From Torymus aiolomorphi (Eukaryota; Arthropoda; Insecta; Hymenoptera; Torymidae), in contig CM070877.1 in NCBI GenBank assembly GCA_036365515.1, positions 58,210,975-58,274,974 on the forward strand: 64,000 bases of DNA. The letters are read 5' to 3'. Positions within the stretch are counted from its first letter, which is position 1; every line of letters begins with the position of its first letter. Position numbers and translations under genes: made by a program. The notes beneath the pieces are model-generated. The model searched no databases and was not told where the DNA came from. It saw only the letters and a list, made by a program, of their open reading frames with translations. Positions 44,397 through 57,538 of this stretch are shown piece after piece.

Positions 44397-46354
44397 AATA
44401 ATTTGTAGTAAGAATAAAACGACTTATTGTATTAATCCTAATAAACAGCAAAATAATTCAATACCTAGAAGTAAATGGATTACCAAAGCAATCATGATAT
44501 CTTGTGACAAAAAGGAATTACTATATAAAATATGGAAAGCTGACCGAAATAACGAAACATCTAAGACATAATACAAAAACTATGTTAAAATACTAAATAA
44601 GGTTATAAATAATGCCAAATTAATGTATAATCGCGAACAAATCCGACAAAACTGCAATAATTTGAGAAATTTATGGAAAATAATAAATGCTAGGCTAGGC
44701 AAGAATATACAAAAAGGTGTTAAAATAAACCAATTATATGATAAGAATATGCAAAAAGTCACTAACCCTAATGAAATAGCGAATACAATGAACGACTACT
44801 TTTGTAATATTGGTAAAGAATTAAGTGAAAAACTAAAACAACCTCTCAATATCGTCATGAATAATTCAAAAATAAATTATAGAACTATTTCCTTAACACT
44901 AACAAACCATCACGAAATTATTAAAATCATTAACAACATGAAGCTGAAAAATGATGGAGTTGATAATATAAATGCTAAAATGCTGAAAACGGTATCATAC
45001 TATATCACAATGACACTAGAGTATGTAATTAACCTTTGCATTGAAAAAGCGGTTTGGCCGGAGGCGCTTAAAAAGCAGAAATAATACCTATACACAAGGC
45101 GAATAGTAAAAATCATACATCTAACTATAGACCAATATCACTTATATCTAATATAGCCAAGATATTTGAAAAAATAATATACAATCGAATCCTTAATTTT
45201 ATCAATGAATGCAAAATTATCTCTGATAACCAATTCGAATTTGTCAAAAATAAAAGTACAAAAGATGCTTTGAATTACTTAACTAATATGATATACAATA
45301 GGCTTGACAATAGCTCTCCAATTGCAATCGCCTTCTTAGATCTTGCGAAAGCTTTTGATACTGTTGATCATAATATACTCCTCAACAAACTTTATAATTA
45401 TGGGATAAGAGACAATGCTCATAAACTTATGACAAGCTACTTAAATAATAGACAGCATAGAGTTAAAATTAACAAATGTACAAGTGAATATAACACTGTT
45501 ACGACTGGTGTAACGCAGGGAACTATTTTGGGACCATTATTATTTATATTATACGTGAATGATCTCCTACTAAACATGTCTGACATGAACAGCATAATGT
45601 CATAAGCGGATGTTATAGCAACAGGGAAGAGATGGGGTGATGTCGAATTAAAGCTAAATAATAATTTAGATAAAATCTCCACGTGGCTCGTTCAAAACAA
45701 ACTCTCCTTGAACATTGACAAAACAGTTTACATGACGTACGGAAGTTACAGTAACCGTATCCCTAGTAATCTAAAAATACAAATTTATGGGAAACATTTA
45801 AAAAGAGCTGAACACTATAAAAACTTGGGCATCATAATTGACCAAAATCTTAAGTGGGACAAATACATAGGATACATAGCAAATAAAACAAAATATCTGA
45901 TTTTCATATTCAAAAAAATATCCAAGTTTATGACAATAGAAACTCGAAAAATGATATATTATGCTTTCTTCCGTAGTATAATATGCTATGGAATTCCTGG
46001 GGAGATGCATATGCAAAAGCATTAAACTTAATCAAAAGATTACAAATCAGACTATTAAAAATAATAAACAAAAACACATTTGTAACACACAATAACCCTT
46101 TAAATATTGAACAACTTTTTACATACGAAACCTTAATATATCACTACAGTACACTAAGAAATAAATACTTAAACACAGCAAGAATAACAAGAAATAAGAA
46201 TATTCAAATACTATTAAGACATAAAACAATAAGTAGTAAAAATAGCTATATACAATAATGTATATACAATAATCTACCAAATGATCTAAAAATATTGAAT
46301 GATACATATTATAGAAAAAATAAGTTAAAAGAGTGGATTACCAAAAACATTTAA
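44397..46354 (+). pseudogene. LINE-A ORF2, reverse transcriptase piece
   Basis: Continues the LINE-A polyprotein after Copia-2. Visible blocks: SKWITKAIMISC, NAKLMYNREQ, IINNMKLKNDGVDNINAKML, NYRPISLISNIAKIFEK, IAFLDLAKAFDTVDHN and GVTQGTILGPLLFILYVNDL. The catalytic YADD box is destroyed: the codons read stop-Ala-Asp-Val at about 45603. Then SLNIDKTVYMTYG, LGIIIDQNLKWDKYI and the C-terminal IYYAFFRSIICYG follow, ending at 46354. Stops at 44571 and 45080 and several shifts are present. Confidence 0.9.
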
Positions 46355-46364
46355 GAAAAACCTA

Positions 46365-46368
<4 letters not shown>

Positions 46369-46432
<64 letters not shown>
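46369..46432. repeat. (TA)n array 1
   Basis: Uninterrupted TA dinucleotides directly after the LINE-A end. Confidence 0.98.
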
Positions 46433-46755
<323 letters not shown>

Positions 46756-46758
46756 ACC

Positions 46759-47129
46759 TCCTTAAAGGGGGTCTTACACATAGTAGTTTCTGAGAAATTA
46801 AAAAAAAAAGTATTCAATGAATTTTCATGGGACAAGTCCTAAATTACTTAAAATTCATGCATTAATGGCTTGAAGTGTTGGAAATATTAAAATTATTTGA
46901 TTAAGTATTTTTAAAAATTGAAAAACCACTTTTAATTGCTTAATTTTAAGAGTTTTTGTAATTTTGTTTGTCGTTGTTAGCATTTTAAAATTATTTAATT
47001 AAATATTTTTAATATTATCAACTCTTTGGGCAATAAATACATGAATTTCAAGTAATTTAGACCCATGAAAAGCCATCGATTCAGCTGATTTTGGCCTCAG
47101 AAGCCACTAGGTGTAACACGCCCTTAATG
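46759..47129. mobile_element. MITE of about 370 bp
   Basis: The left end TCCTTAAAGGGGGTCTTACAC...TTTCTGAG and the reverse complement of the right end TCCATTAAGGGCGTGTTACAC...CTTCTGAG match over about 37 bases. No coding capacity. Confidence 0.7.
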
Positions 47130-47808
47130 GATACGTATACGAAAAACACCTATTTTGAAAAATTCGTAACTTTTGCAAATATCCAAAAAACCGAACGAAA
47201 CTAATTGGGTCGTTTTCTAGAAGGTTAAAACTTTTTTTTCGCTCAATACTAGCCCAATCGATTTTGATAGAAAAAAGTTACAGGGGTGCAAACATTGCGA
47301 TTTTCGAAAATCGACCATATTGAAAGAGCTGTATGTTTGCTTGCAGTTAATCAAATCAATCGTTGGCCGAGTGAAAATGAAACGTCTTTTTAAGAGGAAG
47401 AAAATAGGTTGTGTCCGATCTCAATATCTATAAAACTCGAGGAACTACAAATGCTAAAATGTAACCTTAAAAACCAAAATATTTAGATTCACGTTTTCCT
47501 CTGTGTAAAAATTTCATTGCGTTATTTATATTCCACAAATTTTTTTTCTAAAATTTTACAAAATAGCAAAAAAATTCCTTGTTGAATCATTCAAATCGAT
47601 CAAAAAACGAGCCGTACAGAATATTTCGAAAATAGCCATTTTTTGACAATTTTTCGAAATTCAGTAACGATGTAGCTGTCGCAATATTGGATATGGGGAG
47701 CTAATATTGGGGCTTTCTCACTTTTTTTATATGTACTTTCACAGGAAAAATCAGCGAGGAAAACGGTTGACCCCCTGCGACCGATTATGACCGAAAAGTA
47801 CAAGAACG
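47130..47808. other. Non-coding stretch
   Basis: About 680 bases of AT-rich sequence with many TTTTTGAAAA/AAAATTTTC-type runs. I see no coding frame of note and no clear repeat boundary. Confidence 0.45.
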
Positions 47809-47909
47809 ACCCATATATATATATGGGATATTTCAGGTGAAGTCAGCAGCTCATGGCATCTTATGGCATGGACCGTACCACTGAATTTTGTTGGAGCATC
47901 AAATAGAAC

Positions 47910-48389
<480 letters not shown>

Positions 48390-48575
48390 ATATCTATTTT
48401 CAATAATATTAGGTTCACACAATAAGCTATACCTAATTATGAATAAAATTATGAGTCTGTAGCCTGATTTCATTTTGACAGCTTTATAGTAATTAACCTC
48501 TATAGCTTAATTTATTATTAATTCATAATTAGGTATCGCTTATTGTGTAAGCCTAATATTATTAAAAATAGATAT
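48390..48575. mobile_element. 186-bp MITE in left arm with empty site in right arm
   Basis: The ends ATATCTATTTTCAATAATATTAGG and its mirror form inverted repeats of about 55 bases. The right arm at about 51058-51066 joins the two flanking sequences without the insert. Confidence 0.8.
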
Positions 48576-49209
48576 ATGGCCGAATCCATTTCAAATCAGG
48601 TGGACCGCGTATGCCTATGTCACCGATCATTTTGGAATTAAAGTATTCATGTTCTTCTCCAAAAATTATTTGACCCGTATATTTTAATTTTTTTGTTGCG
48701 TCAAAATTTCATGCATTCAGCAATGGCAAAAAATTCCGAGAAAAACCTTACTTAGAAAAAAATTTTTTCAATGTAATTTTCAAACCGCTACTGCTTCACC
48801 AGTTTTTTAAGCTTTTTAGCGTGTAACACATAATTTCACTAAGGTTTGAGCCCTCTTTCACGTTCTTTATGTTATTTAAAAAAAAAATAAAAAATGCACG
48901 AGTTATGTACTTTTTACTGAAAAATGCACTTTTTATAAAAGTGCATTTTTCTCAAAAACACCATTTTTTTTTTTGCTCAATTATTTTTTGGCCTGATAGA
49001 GGACCTAAATACCTATCTAGACGTATTTGTGAAATTCCCGACCCGTGCCTAGGAATAGCGATCATTAATGAGATAATACACAAACAAATTTTTCACGCTT
49101 AACCCTTACATATAGTCAATGGTATAACAGTCAATATAAAGGTTTTTATCTTTGTGCGTAAGCAATATACAAGTACACATAGTAACTGTTGTATTTTTTA
49201 TTTTTGTCT

Positions 49210-49940
49210 TTTAGATTTTTTATTTTTATATCTACCTTTCTTTTTCTGCTTCATTGTTCTTACTTCAGTAAGGGAACAATCAGCGGTCTTTGCTGTTAAA
49301 CAATGTAGTTTATCATTGCACGTTTCTTTAATCCATAAATGAGTTTTTTGAATTCCAGGATACTTAGGAGTAGCAAGCCAATCAACATTTTTTACTTTTC
49401 TAAACTCTTCTACGTCAACGTCTTGTAAATGTATTATTTTAATTGCATCTGTATATTTTTGAACGTGCTCTACAAAATCATTAGCATTTTGAATGGTTTT
49501 TCATGGGGATCTCGAAGATTATGCGAAGTAGCATAATGCTTTATAAGTCCACCGACACCATCTACAGCTCCTTTGCCGTGCCCAGTAGCAAGGAACAATC
49601 ATTTTATATCAAGCGGTGCTCGTTTTAATTCGTATAACTGAAAGCGATTTTTAAAGTGGCTATAGTGGCACCGTCTGATACAATGATAATTTTTGTTATT
49701 GAATGACAACAATTGTCTTTCAAGTAGGTTATAATGTTTTCTACTGATAGCAAAGTATACGTTCAAATCATTGAGTTAATGATCAAATTTCTATTTTCAC
49801 AGCAGCGTCTATTCAAGGGGATTCGACACGAAGTTACACAGTCATAAGCAATGACTGAAAACATGATTCAGCGTATGCTTTGCTCGCAGTAGCAAACATT
49901 ATAACCTACCTGAAAGACAATTGTTGTCATTCAATAACAA
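49210..49940 (-). pseudogene. Transposon-type gene fragment, left arm
   Basis: Minus-strand mirror of 49900-50435. It encodes the same HGKGAVDGVGG region (about 49545-49590 inverted) and the basic end. It retains CAA where the right arm has TAA, but it has a one-base loss near 49500 (within the equivalent of HEKSIQN) and further changes. Read together the arms show two independently decaying copies of one gene fragment. Confidence 0.75.
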
Positions 49941-50435
49941 AACTTACCATTGTATCAGACGGTGCCACTATAGCCACTTTAAAAATCGCTTTCAGTTATA
50001 CGAATTAAAACGAGCACCACTTGATATAAAATGGTTGTTCTCTGCTACTGGGCACGGCAAAGGAGCTGTAGATGGTGTCGGTGGACTTATAAAGCATTAT
50101 GCTACTTCGCATAATCTTCGAGATCCCCATGAAAAATCCATTCAAAATGCTAATGATTTTGTAGAGCACGTTTAAAAATATACAGATGCAATTAAAATAA
50201 TACATTTACAAGACGTTGACGTAGAAGAGTTTAGAAAAGTAAAAAATGTTGATTGGCTTGCTACTCCTAAGTATCCTGGAATTCAAAAAACTCATTTATG
50301 GATTAAAGAAACGTGCAATGATAAACTACATTGTTTAACAGCAAAGACCGCTGATTGTCCCCTTACTGAAGTAAGAACAATGAAGCAGAAAAAGAAAGGT
50401 AGATATAAAAATAAAAAACCTAAAAGACAAAAATA
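49900..50435 (+). pseudogene. Transposon-type gene fragment, right arm (HGKG-DG-GG family)
   Basis: The reading shows HFKNRFQLYELKRAPLDIKW, then FSATGHGKGAVDGVGGLIKHYA, EKSIQNANDFVEHV, a TAA at 50173-50175, and (same frame) YTDAIKIIHLQDVDVEEFRKV to a basic end (KQKKKGRYKNKKPKRQK). A segment with FKNRF, then HGKG and DGxGG, recurs in a widespread family of arthropod and fish transposon-like proteins that I cannot name with certainty. Only the C-terminal part is present. The left arm has CAA at the TAA site, so the stop is a C-to-T lesion. A likely N-terminal part of a related gene lies at 59886-60680. Confidence 0.65.
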
Positions 50436-51663
50436 AAAAATACAACAGATACTATGTGTACTTGTATATTGCTTACGCACAAAGATAAAACCTTTATATT
50501 GACTGTTATACCATTGACTATATGTAAGGGTTAAGCGTGAAAAATTTGTTTGTGTATCATCTCATTAATGATCGCTATTCCTGGGCACGGGTCGGGAATT
50601 TCACAAATACGTCTGGATAGGTATTTAGGTCCTCTATCAGGACAAAAAAAAATTGAGCAAAAAAAAAATGGTGTTTTTGAGAAAAATGTACTTTTCTAAA
50701 AAGTGCTTTTTTCAGTAAAAAGTACATAACTCGTGCATTTTTTATTTTTTTTTTTTAAATAACATAAAGAACGTGAAAGAGGGCTCAAACCTTAGTGAAA
50801 TTATGTGTTACGCGCTAAAAAGCTTAAAAAACTGGTGAAGCAGTAGCGGTTCGAAAATTACATTGAAAAAATTTTTTTCTAAGTAAGGTTTTTCTCGGAA
50901 TTTTTTGCCATTGCTGAACGCATGAAATTTTGATGCAACAAAAAAATAAAAATATACGGGTAAAATAATTTTTAGAGAAGAACATGAATACTTTAATTCC
51001 AAAATGATCGATGACATAGGCATACGCGGTCCACCTGATTTGAAATGGATTCGGCCATATATAATGTTCTATTTGATGCTCTAACAAAATTCAGTGGTAC
51101 AACAGTCCATGCCATAAGATGTATGAATAATATTCAGTTTCATTAATCATGTTATCAAAAATTGAAAATATGGATTTTTCTTGATATTTCAAAAAATTGT
51201 AACTTCTTTCCTTTTGCTCGGCCAGTATTGATCAAAAAAGCATTTTGAAGGGTTTTTGAAGAAGAATACAAAAAAAATTTGTCGAATAAGAAATATTTGA
51301 CCGCAGCCTCAATATCCTTCGATGAAGGTATAACTAAGAAGCATCCAATCAGAGACTCTCAAAAAGGGTCATAAAATAAATACTGGCATATTCTACAGAA
51401 AAAATGCAAACTTTTTGCCAATCAATGTTCTATACAAAAAGTTTCAAGATTTTGAGTTAAAAAATGAATAAACTTGGATTTTAACCAAAAATTGCAAAAA
51501 AAAAATTGAATTTTCAATCTTGCATAGCTTTTTTATTTTTGCAAATATCGACCTAAAATTTGAGGAACATTTTTATTTCATAAAAAACTAAATGAAAACG
51601 AGTTTTGAGCGATTTTAAAATTTTGAGCTGCTGACCTCACCTGAAATATCCCATATATATATC

Positions 51664-52970
51664 AGGTATTAAGTTTATATAAATATTTTATCACGTGTTA
51701 CAAGGAATACTTTTATTAATTGTTAATTAATGCGCCATACCAAAACTAAACTTATATTATCAACACACTACATTGAATTTCAAAATTATAGTATCTAGGC
51801 AATTTTTTTTTTATATATAGGTTAGTAAGTAACACTATTTCACCAGAACTACACACAGACACTATTATGCGTCTCTGTAGGATATCAGTTGGTAAGATAT
51901 ATATCTGTATATTTGATGTAATGACAATTATTCTGGTAATAAATAAAATAAAAAAAAATAATATTTAATATTTTTAAGTAAAACTTATTTATTTCCCTTT
52001 ACTTATTTCTCTTCTTTCTTTCCTTATGTTTCGTCTTCATTCTTCTCTTTATTTATGTATTAGTATTGTTAGTAATCTGGACGAGCCGTACTTGCTTAAC
52101 TTCCGAAGTTTTGGGCGATTCATGCTATAATGAATCCCCCCAACTTCTTACTGCAAATCAAGAAACTCGGAAACAGTTAGTAATAAAATAAATTATTAGT
52201 ATGTACAGATATTACTTGTTTCCCTTTATTCCAGTCTTGTTGTTTAATATGAATCTAGTGAACTTATCGTTCGATTCGTACCGGAAACAATGTGAAGTCC
52301 GGAATTAAGGGAAAATAGAAATAATAATTGTCATATAAATTTATTTATAAAATAGTTTTACTTACCGATAGATCTGATGAACAATGGATCCTTGATTTTA
52401 CGTATAATCTTGTTGTATAATTCTGATGAATTACTCTTTTAGTGTATATATAATGCGATTGGCACTTGTAGTTACTTATTAATAAAATTATGCCCTCGTA
52501 TGTCGCCTGGTGCAGACGGAGCTCTCCAGTTCTCTAGTGCTATGGTTGTTACTGTGACTGGCGCGCGCGGCGGACCTCGCTGTATTTTATAACACAGAAT
52601 AATTAGGTTACAGATGATATTAAACGATAATTTGGGATCATTTTATTAAGAAATTCTTTGCTGTGACTTATACACGTTTGAATGGTAGCATTGTGAAAGG
52701 CTGATTTATCAGAAAGGTATACGTTGTCTTTCTGGAGGTCAGTCACTCGCTACGTCACGATCTCGCATGAACGAAATGCTGCGTCGTATAATTTTGCATT
52801 CTTGTCGTTGTATGTCAGGAAATTTCTGATGGGAGTGATAACTCTAGCAGCAATACTCGGCTCAACAACGGTCTCAATCTACTTCAAGAAGGCATCACTA
52901 ATCTCACGAAATCAAGTGGAGTTCATAGTAATCAATACGAATAAAGTTCACATAGTATATGGCTACTCTC
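51664..52970. other. Gene-free stretch
   Basis: About 1.3 kb. It has simple AT-rich sequence, a T/C-rich block (52010-52050) and a short GC patch (gcgcgcgcggcgg, 52560). An 84-codon frame at 52724-52978 has one hydrophobic segment but no similarity that I recognise. I do not call a gene. Confidence 0.45.
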
Positions 52971-53129
52971 ACAAGTAACGCTACGGAAGTGTCACTCACC
53001 GATTTACCTGAGACTTTGCATACGGCTTCTATATCGAAAAATATGAGACACGTATTTTTTTAGCTGCCCATAAAGAGTTTTAAGGTCGTAAATCACCAAT
53101 CGTGAATTTTTATACGTGAAATGAGAATA

Positions 53130-53705
53130 TATCATCAGTAAATCCATAACTTCGTAACCCTTTTCGTGTTCCAAAAAAAATTTTTTTTTTTAGCACACCT
53201 ATGAGACATGTTTTTTCTGACACATTACACCTTATATTATAAGGAAAAAACGTTGTCCAATCGAAAACTTTTGGGTGAAATCCATATTTTGCTGAGGAAA
53301 ATGAGCGATTTTTCCCGAATCCACGTAATTCAATGATTTTTGATTATTTTTAGCGATTTTCAAATGCACGTAACTTGGCGCCGAATTGACCGATTTTAAC
53401 GATTCTCATCTCAAATTAAAGCTCTTTTTTTACTGTAATCGTCTTTTGTGGAATGTTTGTTGGCCACTTTCATAGCTTGCTATTGGTTAATCAACAAGGA
53501 CCGCACTTTTCGTCCATTTTTCCCATGTTAAATTCCCATAAGAAAAATGAAATGCAGCAAAAAAATGGATGCACCCATAATTTCTTCTTATAAAATAAGG
53601 TGTAATGTGCCAAAAAACGTGTCTCATAGGTGTGCTCGGAAAAGAAATTTTGGAACTCGAAAAGGGTCACAAAATTATGAATTTAGTAAATCCGATTTAC
53701 TCATA
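53130..53705. mobile_element. MITE-like inverted repeat of about 570 bp
   Basis: 53138-53255 matches 53578-53700 inverted (key shared core: CACACCTATGAGACA and ACATTACACCTTAT). It is non-coding with AT-rich centre. Confidence 0.75.
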
Positions 53706-56039
53706 TACCATATAGCCCAATAATAATAAACATCTTCAAGTTATTTTATCTATTCTACCAAATTGAATATGACACGTAAATTTTGGATAATATTAATGAT
53801 TTTAGACTGATATGCGACCCATAAAATCTATTTTAGGTATATGATTACCCTTGCAGTCACAGGAGCCAATATATTAGCACCTTTTTTTTTTCTTTTTTTA
53901 TGTAAAATCCTGAAATTTTTTGCATTGTTAGGTAGTATAAAAGACTTAAATTATAAATCGAATAGGACTTTTTATTAATCCATAATTGTTCATAATTTTT
54001 ATAAACAAATACACACCAAAAAAAGTTGTTTCTTGAATTTAATTCATAACTAAAACAGTTGAAGAAAAGATCATTTTCAATGTATTATTATTGGTAAGAG
54101 AAGTAAAGGCAGATTCTATAAACTATTGTTCTCATCACCAGATGTTTGTGTTTATAGTAATGATAATGAAAAGATAATAATGGTAATAATTATTACGTGA
54201 TGTACTACTTTATTTGATTAGTACTAGAAAGATATAACAAGTGAATATTTTTCTTATTCCAATGTTTTGCAGTTGAGCATTCGATTCAATAATGAATTAT
54301 TACTACTATTGCAATTAATATTTTTTTTTAGATTAAATAATTGCATTTTAAGATTAGTAAAATCTATTATTCCTGAATCGTATATTATAAATTTATAACG
54401 TAATATAGACGATTGTTGCCCTACTCGTATTTGCACATATTTTTTAGTTTTCTTTAATTTCTTTACCAAACAAATAATTCACTTTCAATAAAAAGAAGTT
54501 CATTTAGTAATGCAAAATTTTTGTTGAATAATAAAATAAAAACAATACCACATTTGAGTTTTTTTTTATTCCTAAGCTTTTGAATGTGGGAGAGACCGGT
54601 GCTATAGTTAGACCACTTTCTACATTTTCTTTATTTATTTTTTTTGTAAATGGGTACATTTTAATTTAAAAATTATGCTAATAATATTGAAAATTTAAAT
54701 ATGAAAATAATACAAAGTGCTAAAATTATTAAATAATTAATCATTATAACCTAAATTACGTTTAAAAATAGATAATCATAATCTTTTCAAGAATCACTGG
54801 AAATTTTCTGGAATATAAAATTTACTCCTGTATATGAGAAAATTTTCAAACTTCCGACTGAAAAATAAAACGAATATTCCTCGTTCCAATGTACATGACT
54901 AACATTGACAGTTTGACAGGTTTTGACCTCTGTTACTCCAATCACGAGATATTAGCATTGGGCCAACCTACCCGTATGCCAACTTGCCTCGATCTCCCCT
55001 ATGCATTAATAAAAAATAGAGCAATTAATAGTTATTTAGATAAAATCGAAAGCAGTTACTTCAATTGAGTTTACATGATTTTTTCAATAAAAACTATAGT
55101 GGTGCAATTATGTGGAATATAGAAACAGTGATAATTTGACAATTTGTTAAAGAAGTTTATCAAAGTTATTCAACAAAATTTTGTAATAGACGAGAAAGGT
55201 GAATAAAAGCTTTTTATTATATTTATTACATATCTCATTTCGTTATTTATTTACTTTTATTGCTAAATAAATATATGAATGATTTAAGGGAACTAAAAAT
55301 TGCATAGTTTCAATAAATATAATTTTTGCATAGTAAAATCATAAAACAAAGAAAATATAGAATTATTAGCATTCAATTTTAGGTTTAAGGTGAAAGTCAT
55401 TCTATTAAATACTTCGAGAAAAAATTATAATAACGTAAATTTTTATAAATAAGAAAAATATAGATATTCTATATCGATATTGTATCGATATTGTACCAAT
55501 ATTGTATCAATATTTTCCGAATATTTAAAGATAACTATGTTTAATAATTAAAGTTTCATCAAATTTTATCTAAAGGTAAATATCTTAATTTAAAAAAAAT
55601 ATTCTTCACGAACAAATTTATTTACTTAAAAAGGATCATCATTAATAAGATCAAAACGTTGCGCAAATAAAATGAATTTACTGTTATAAATCATTAACGT
55701 CTTATACATTTTTACATTTAATAACATCACGGCCGTCATAAGCTTCATTTTCAAAATTATTTCATTAATAAAGTTTAACGTATTATACATTTGTAAAATA
55801 ACAAATATTTTTTTTCAGAGTTGTAATAAATAATTTTACCCTGTCAAATAATTACAAATTTTCATATTTAATATTATTTAAAGTTTACAACTTTAATTTT
55901 TGCTCTTCATTATTTAATTAGCAATACTACATAAGTACTTAACGATTTTTTTACATTAATTTGTAATATGCATGCATTTAAAGAAATAGTTATTTTCGAT
56001 ACAAGTGCGAAAAAGTGATTTTATCCTCGTGGTGGACGT
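53706..56039. other. AT-rich interior without genes
   Basis: About 2.3 kb of AT-rich DNA. I see no coding frame beyond chance. A loose inverted similarity (gggagagaccggtgc at 54590 against gatctcccc at 54990) might be another MITE but is too weak to call. Confidence 0.4.
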
Positions 56040-56250
56040 TTGCGCCCGAGCGAAACAAGGGTGAAAAGGCCACACGAAGATACAACCACTTTCTCACTCG
56101 TGTATCAAACATTATTTTTTGACACGACGTGTGACAAGCTTAATCTAGGGCATCTTTTTTTATTAGAGCGTGTGCGAAATCGAACTTTGCGCACGGAGTG
56201 TAAAAAAATTATTTATTTCAGATACAAGTGTATATTTTGCACAATAATGA

Positions 56251-57538
56251 TCAATCCTAAGAATGTTTTAACGCTATTAGGAAAAGCTTTCAATGATTCT
56301 CGATTTGACATTCAATCAATTATTACTAAAGAAGAAAAACAGTTTTCGTTAGAGCTTGAAACTTTAATTAAAGATGCAATAAATGATAATTTATTTATAG
56401 AAACATATGATACGTTAAATTTTGATGAAGAAAGTGTCATTTCTGATGCTTGTGCTATAGAAGAAGAATTTGAAGATGATTATAATGTAATAAATAATTT
56501 AGAAAGTAGCAAAAAATTTTGGTACCAATAGATCTAGATTATAAAACCAATGCTGTTAATTTTTGGCGTTCTGGAAGTAAAGGACGTCTTAAACTAACTA
56601 CAGTTAAACATAAGTTTAGAAAAGTCAATAATGTTAAGACATTATATAGATGGGAGAAACAAATTTCTCAAGGGGGAACTAGACTTGACAAATTATTGAA
56701 AATTTCTGAAAATGTGCTAGAACAATTTCAAAATGCACGAGAAAAATCTCTACCAGTTCATGATTTAGATATAAAGAGATGGACTATTAAATCTAGAGAT
56801 GATGTTGGTCTATCAAATGAATTATTTACAGCATCTTCAAAGTGGATTTATAAATTTAAACAGCAGCATCGAATTGTATCAAGGAAAATTAATAAATTCA
56901 TCACTACATCTAGTTTGAAAAATAAAGTAGCATTATCTGAAGAGACTTCGCGATTCACGGATAAAGTTAAATTTGAAATTTCACAAATAGGAAGAGATAA
57001 TGTATATAATACTGATCAGTCGGGTTTTAATCTGGAAATGCGTGCAGGGCGTACATTGTCTTTCAAGGGAATTTTGAAAATTGAATCATTGGCGCAATCT
57101 TTAAATTCGCTTACTCATAGTTACACGATTCAACCTTTTGTATCTGCAAGTGGAGTTTTAAAATCCCCTTTACTTATAGTAACACAAGGAAAAAATGGTT
57201 ATTTCGGACCATTGGTAGAAAAAAGTTTATACAAAGCGGAAAATATTATTGTGTTTGCTTCAATATCTGGAAAATTAACTTCAAACTTAATAATTAAATG
57301 GTATGAAGAAGCTTTTCTACCTAATGTTGGAGAAACTTCCGTTTTGTGTTTAGATTCTTGGTCAGGACAAACTGAAAAAAAATTTCAAGACGTAATTGTT
57401 TGTAATAAGCAAGTGAAAATATTGACAATTCCGGCTGGTACAACAGGAATGATACAACCACTCGATTTATACACCTTTAGACCATGGACTTTTCATTCTT
57501 CAAATCATAAAACCTTTGTAGAGGTCGAGTTCCAGTAG
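56251..57538 (+). pseudogene. Pogo-like DDE_1 transposase
   Basis: ATG 56251 starts MINPKNVLTLLGKAF. An acidic N-terminal part runs to a frameshift near 56520 (an AAAAAATTTT run), after which the frame continues with NFWRSGSKGRLKLTTVKHKF and YRWEKQ, a DNA-binding helix-turn-helix-like section. The catalytic domain follows: NTDQSGFNLE (first Asp), LCLDSWSGQ (second Asp) and IPAGTTGMIQPLDLYTF (third Asp), the order and flanks of pogo/Tigger-like DDE_1 transposases. After FRPW similarity ends and a stop occurs at 57536-57538, so the C terminus is lost. It would cut and paste the surrounding element. Confidence 0.85.

Larger units (their letters stand above)
12472..46368 (+). mobile_element. LINE-A: jockey/R1-like non-LTR retrotransposon, split by nested insertions
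   Basis: LINE-A is present as three collinear plus-strand pieces: 12472-14097 (ORF1 and the first 35 codons of ORF2), 35221-36034 (endonuclease) and 44397-46368 (RT and tail). The first gap is LINE-B plus the Maverick, the second is Copia-2. The pieces total about 4.4 kb, the normal size for this LINE type. Codon 36 of ORF2 begins with G at 14097 and continues in frame at 35221, strong evidence that this was one element. The 3' end merges into a (TA)n array at 46369. Confidence 0.85.

Noticed and set aside
52085..52130. Possible 5S rRNA-like snippet (cttgcttaacttccgaagtt)
   Set aside because: Too short, with no recognisable promoter box or the rest of the gene.
54585..55000. Possible MITE with gggagaga / tctccc ends
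   Set aside because: The inverted similarity is short and patchy and no target duplication is seen.
55990..56235. Short direct repeat gatacaagtg at 55998 and 56221 as an insertion footprint
   Set aside because: No inverted ends between the copies; could be chance.
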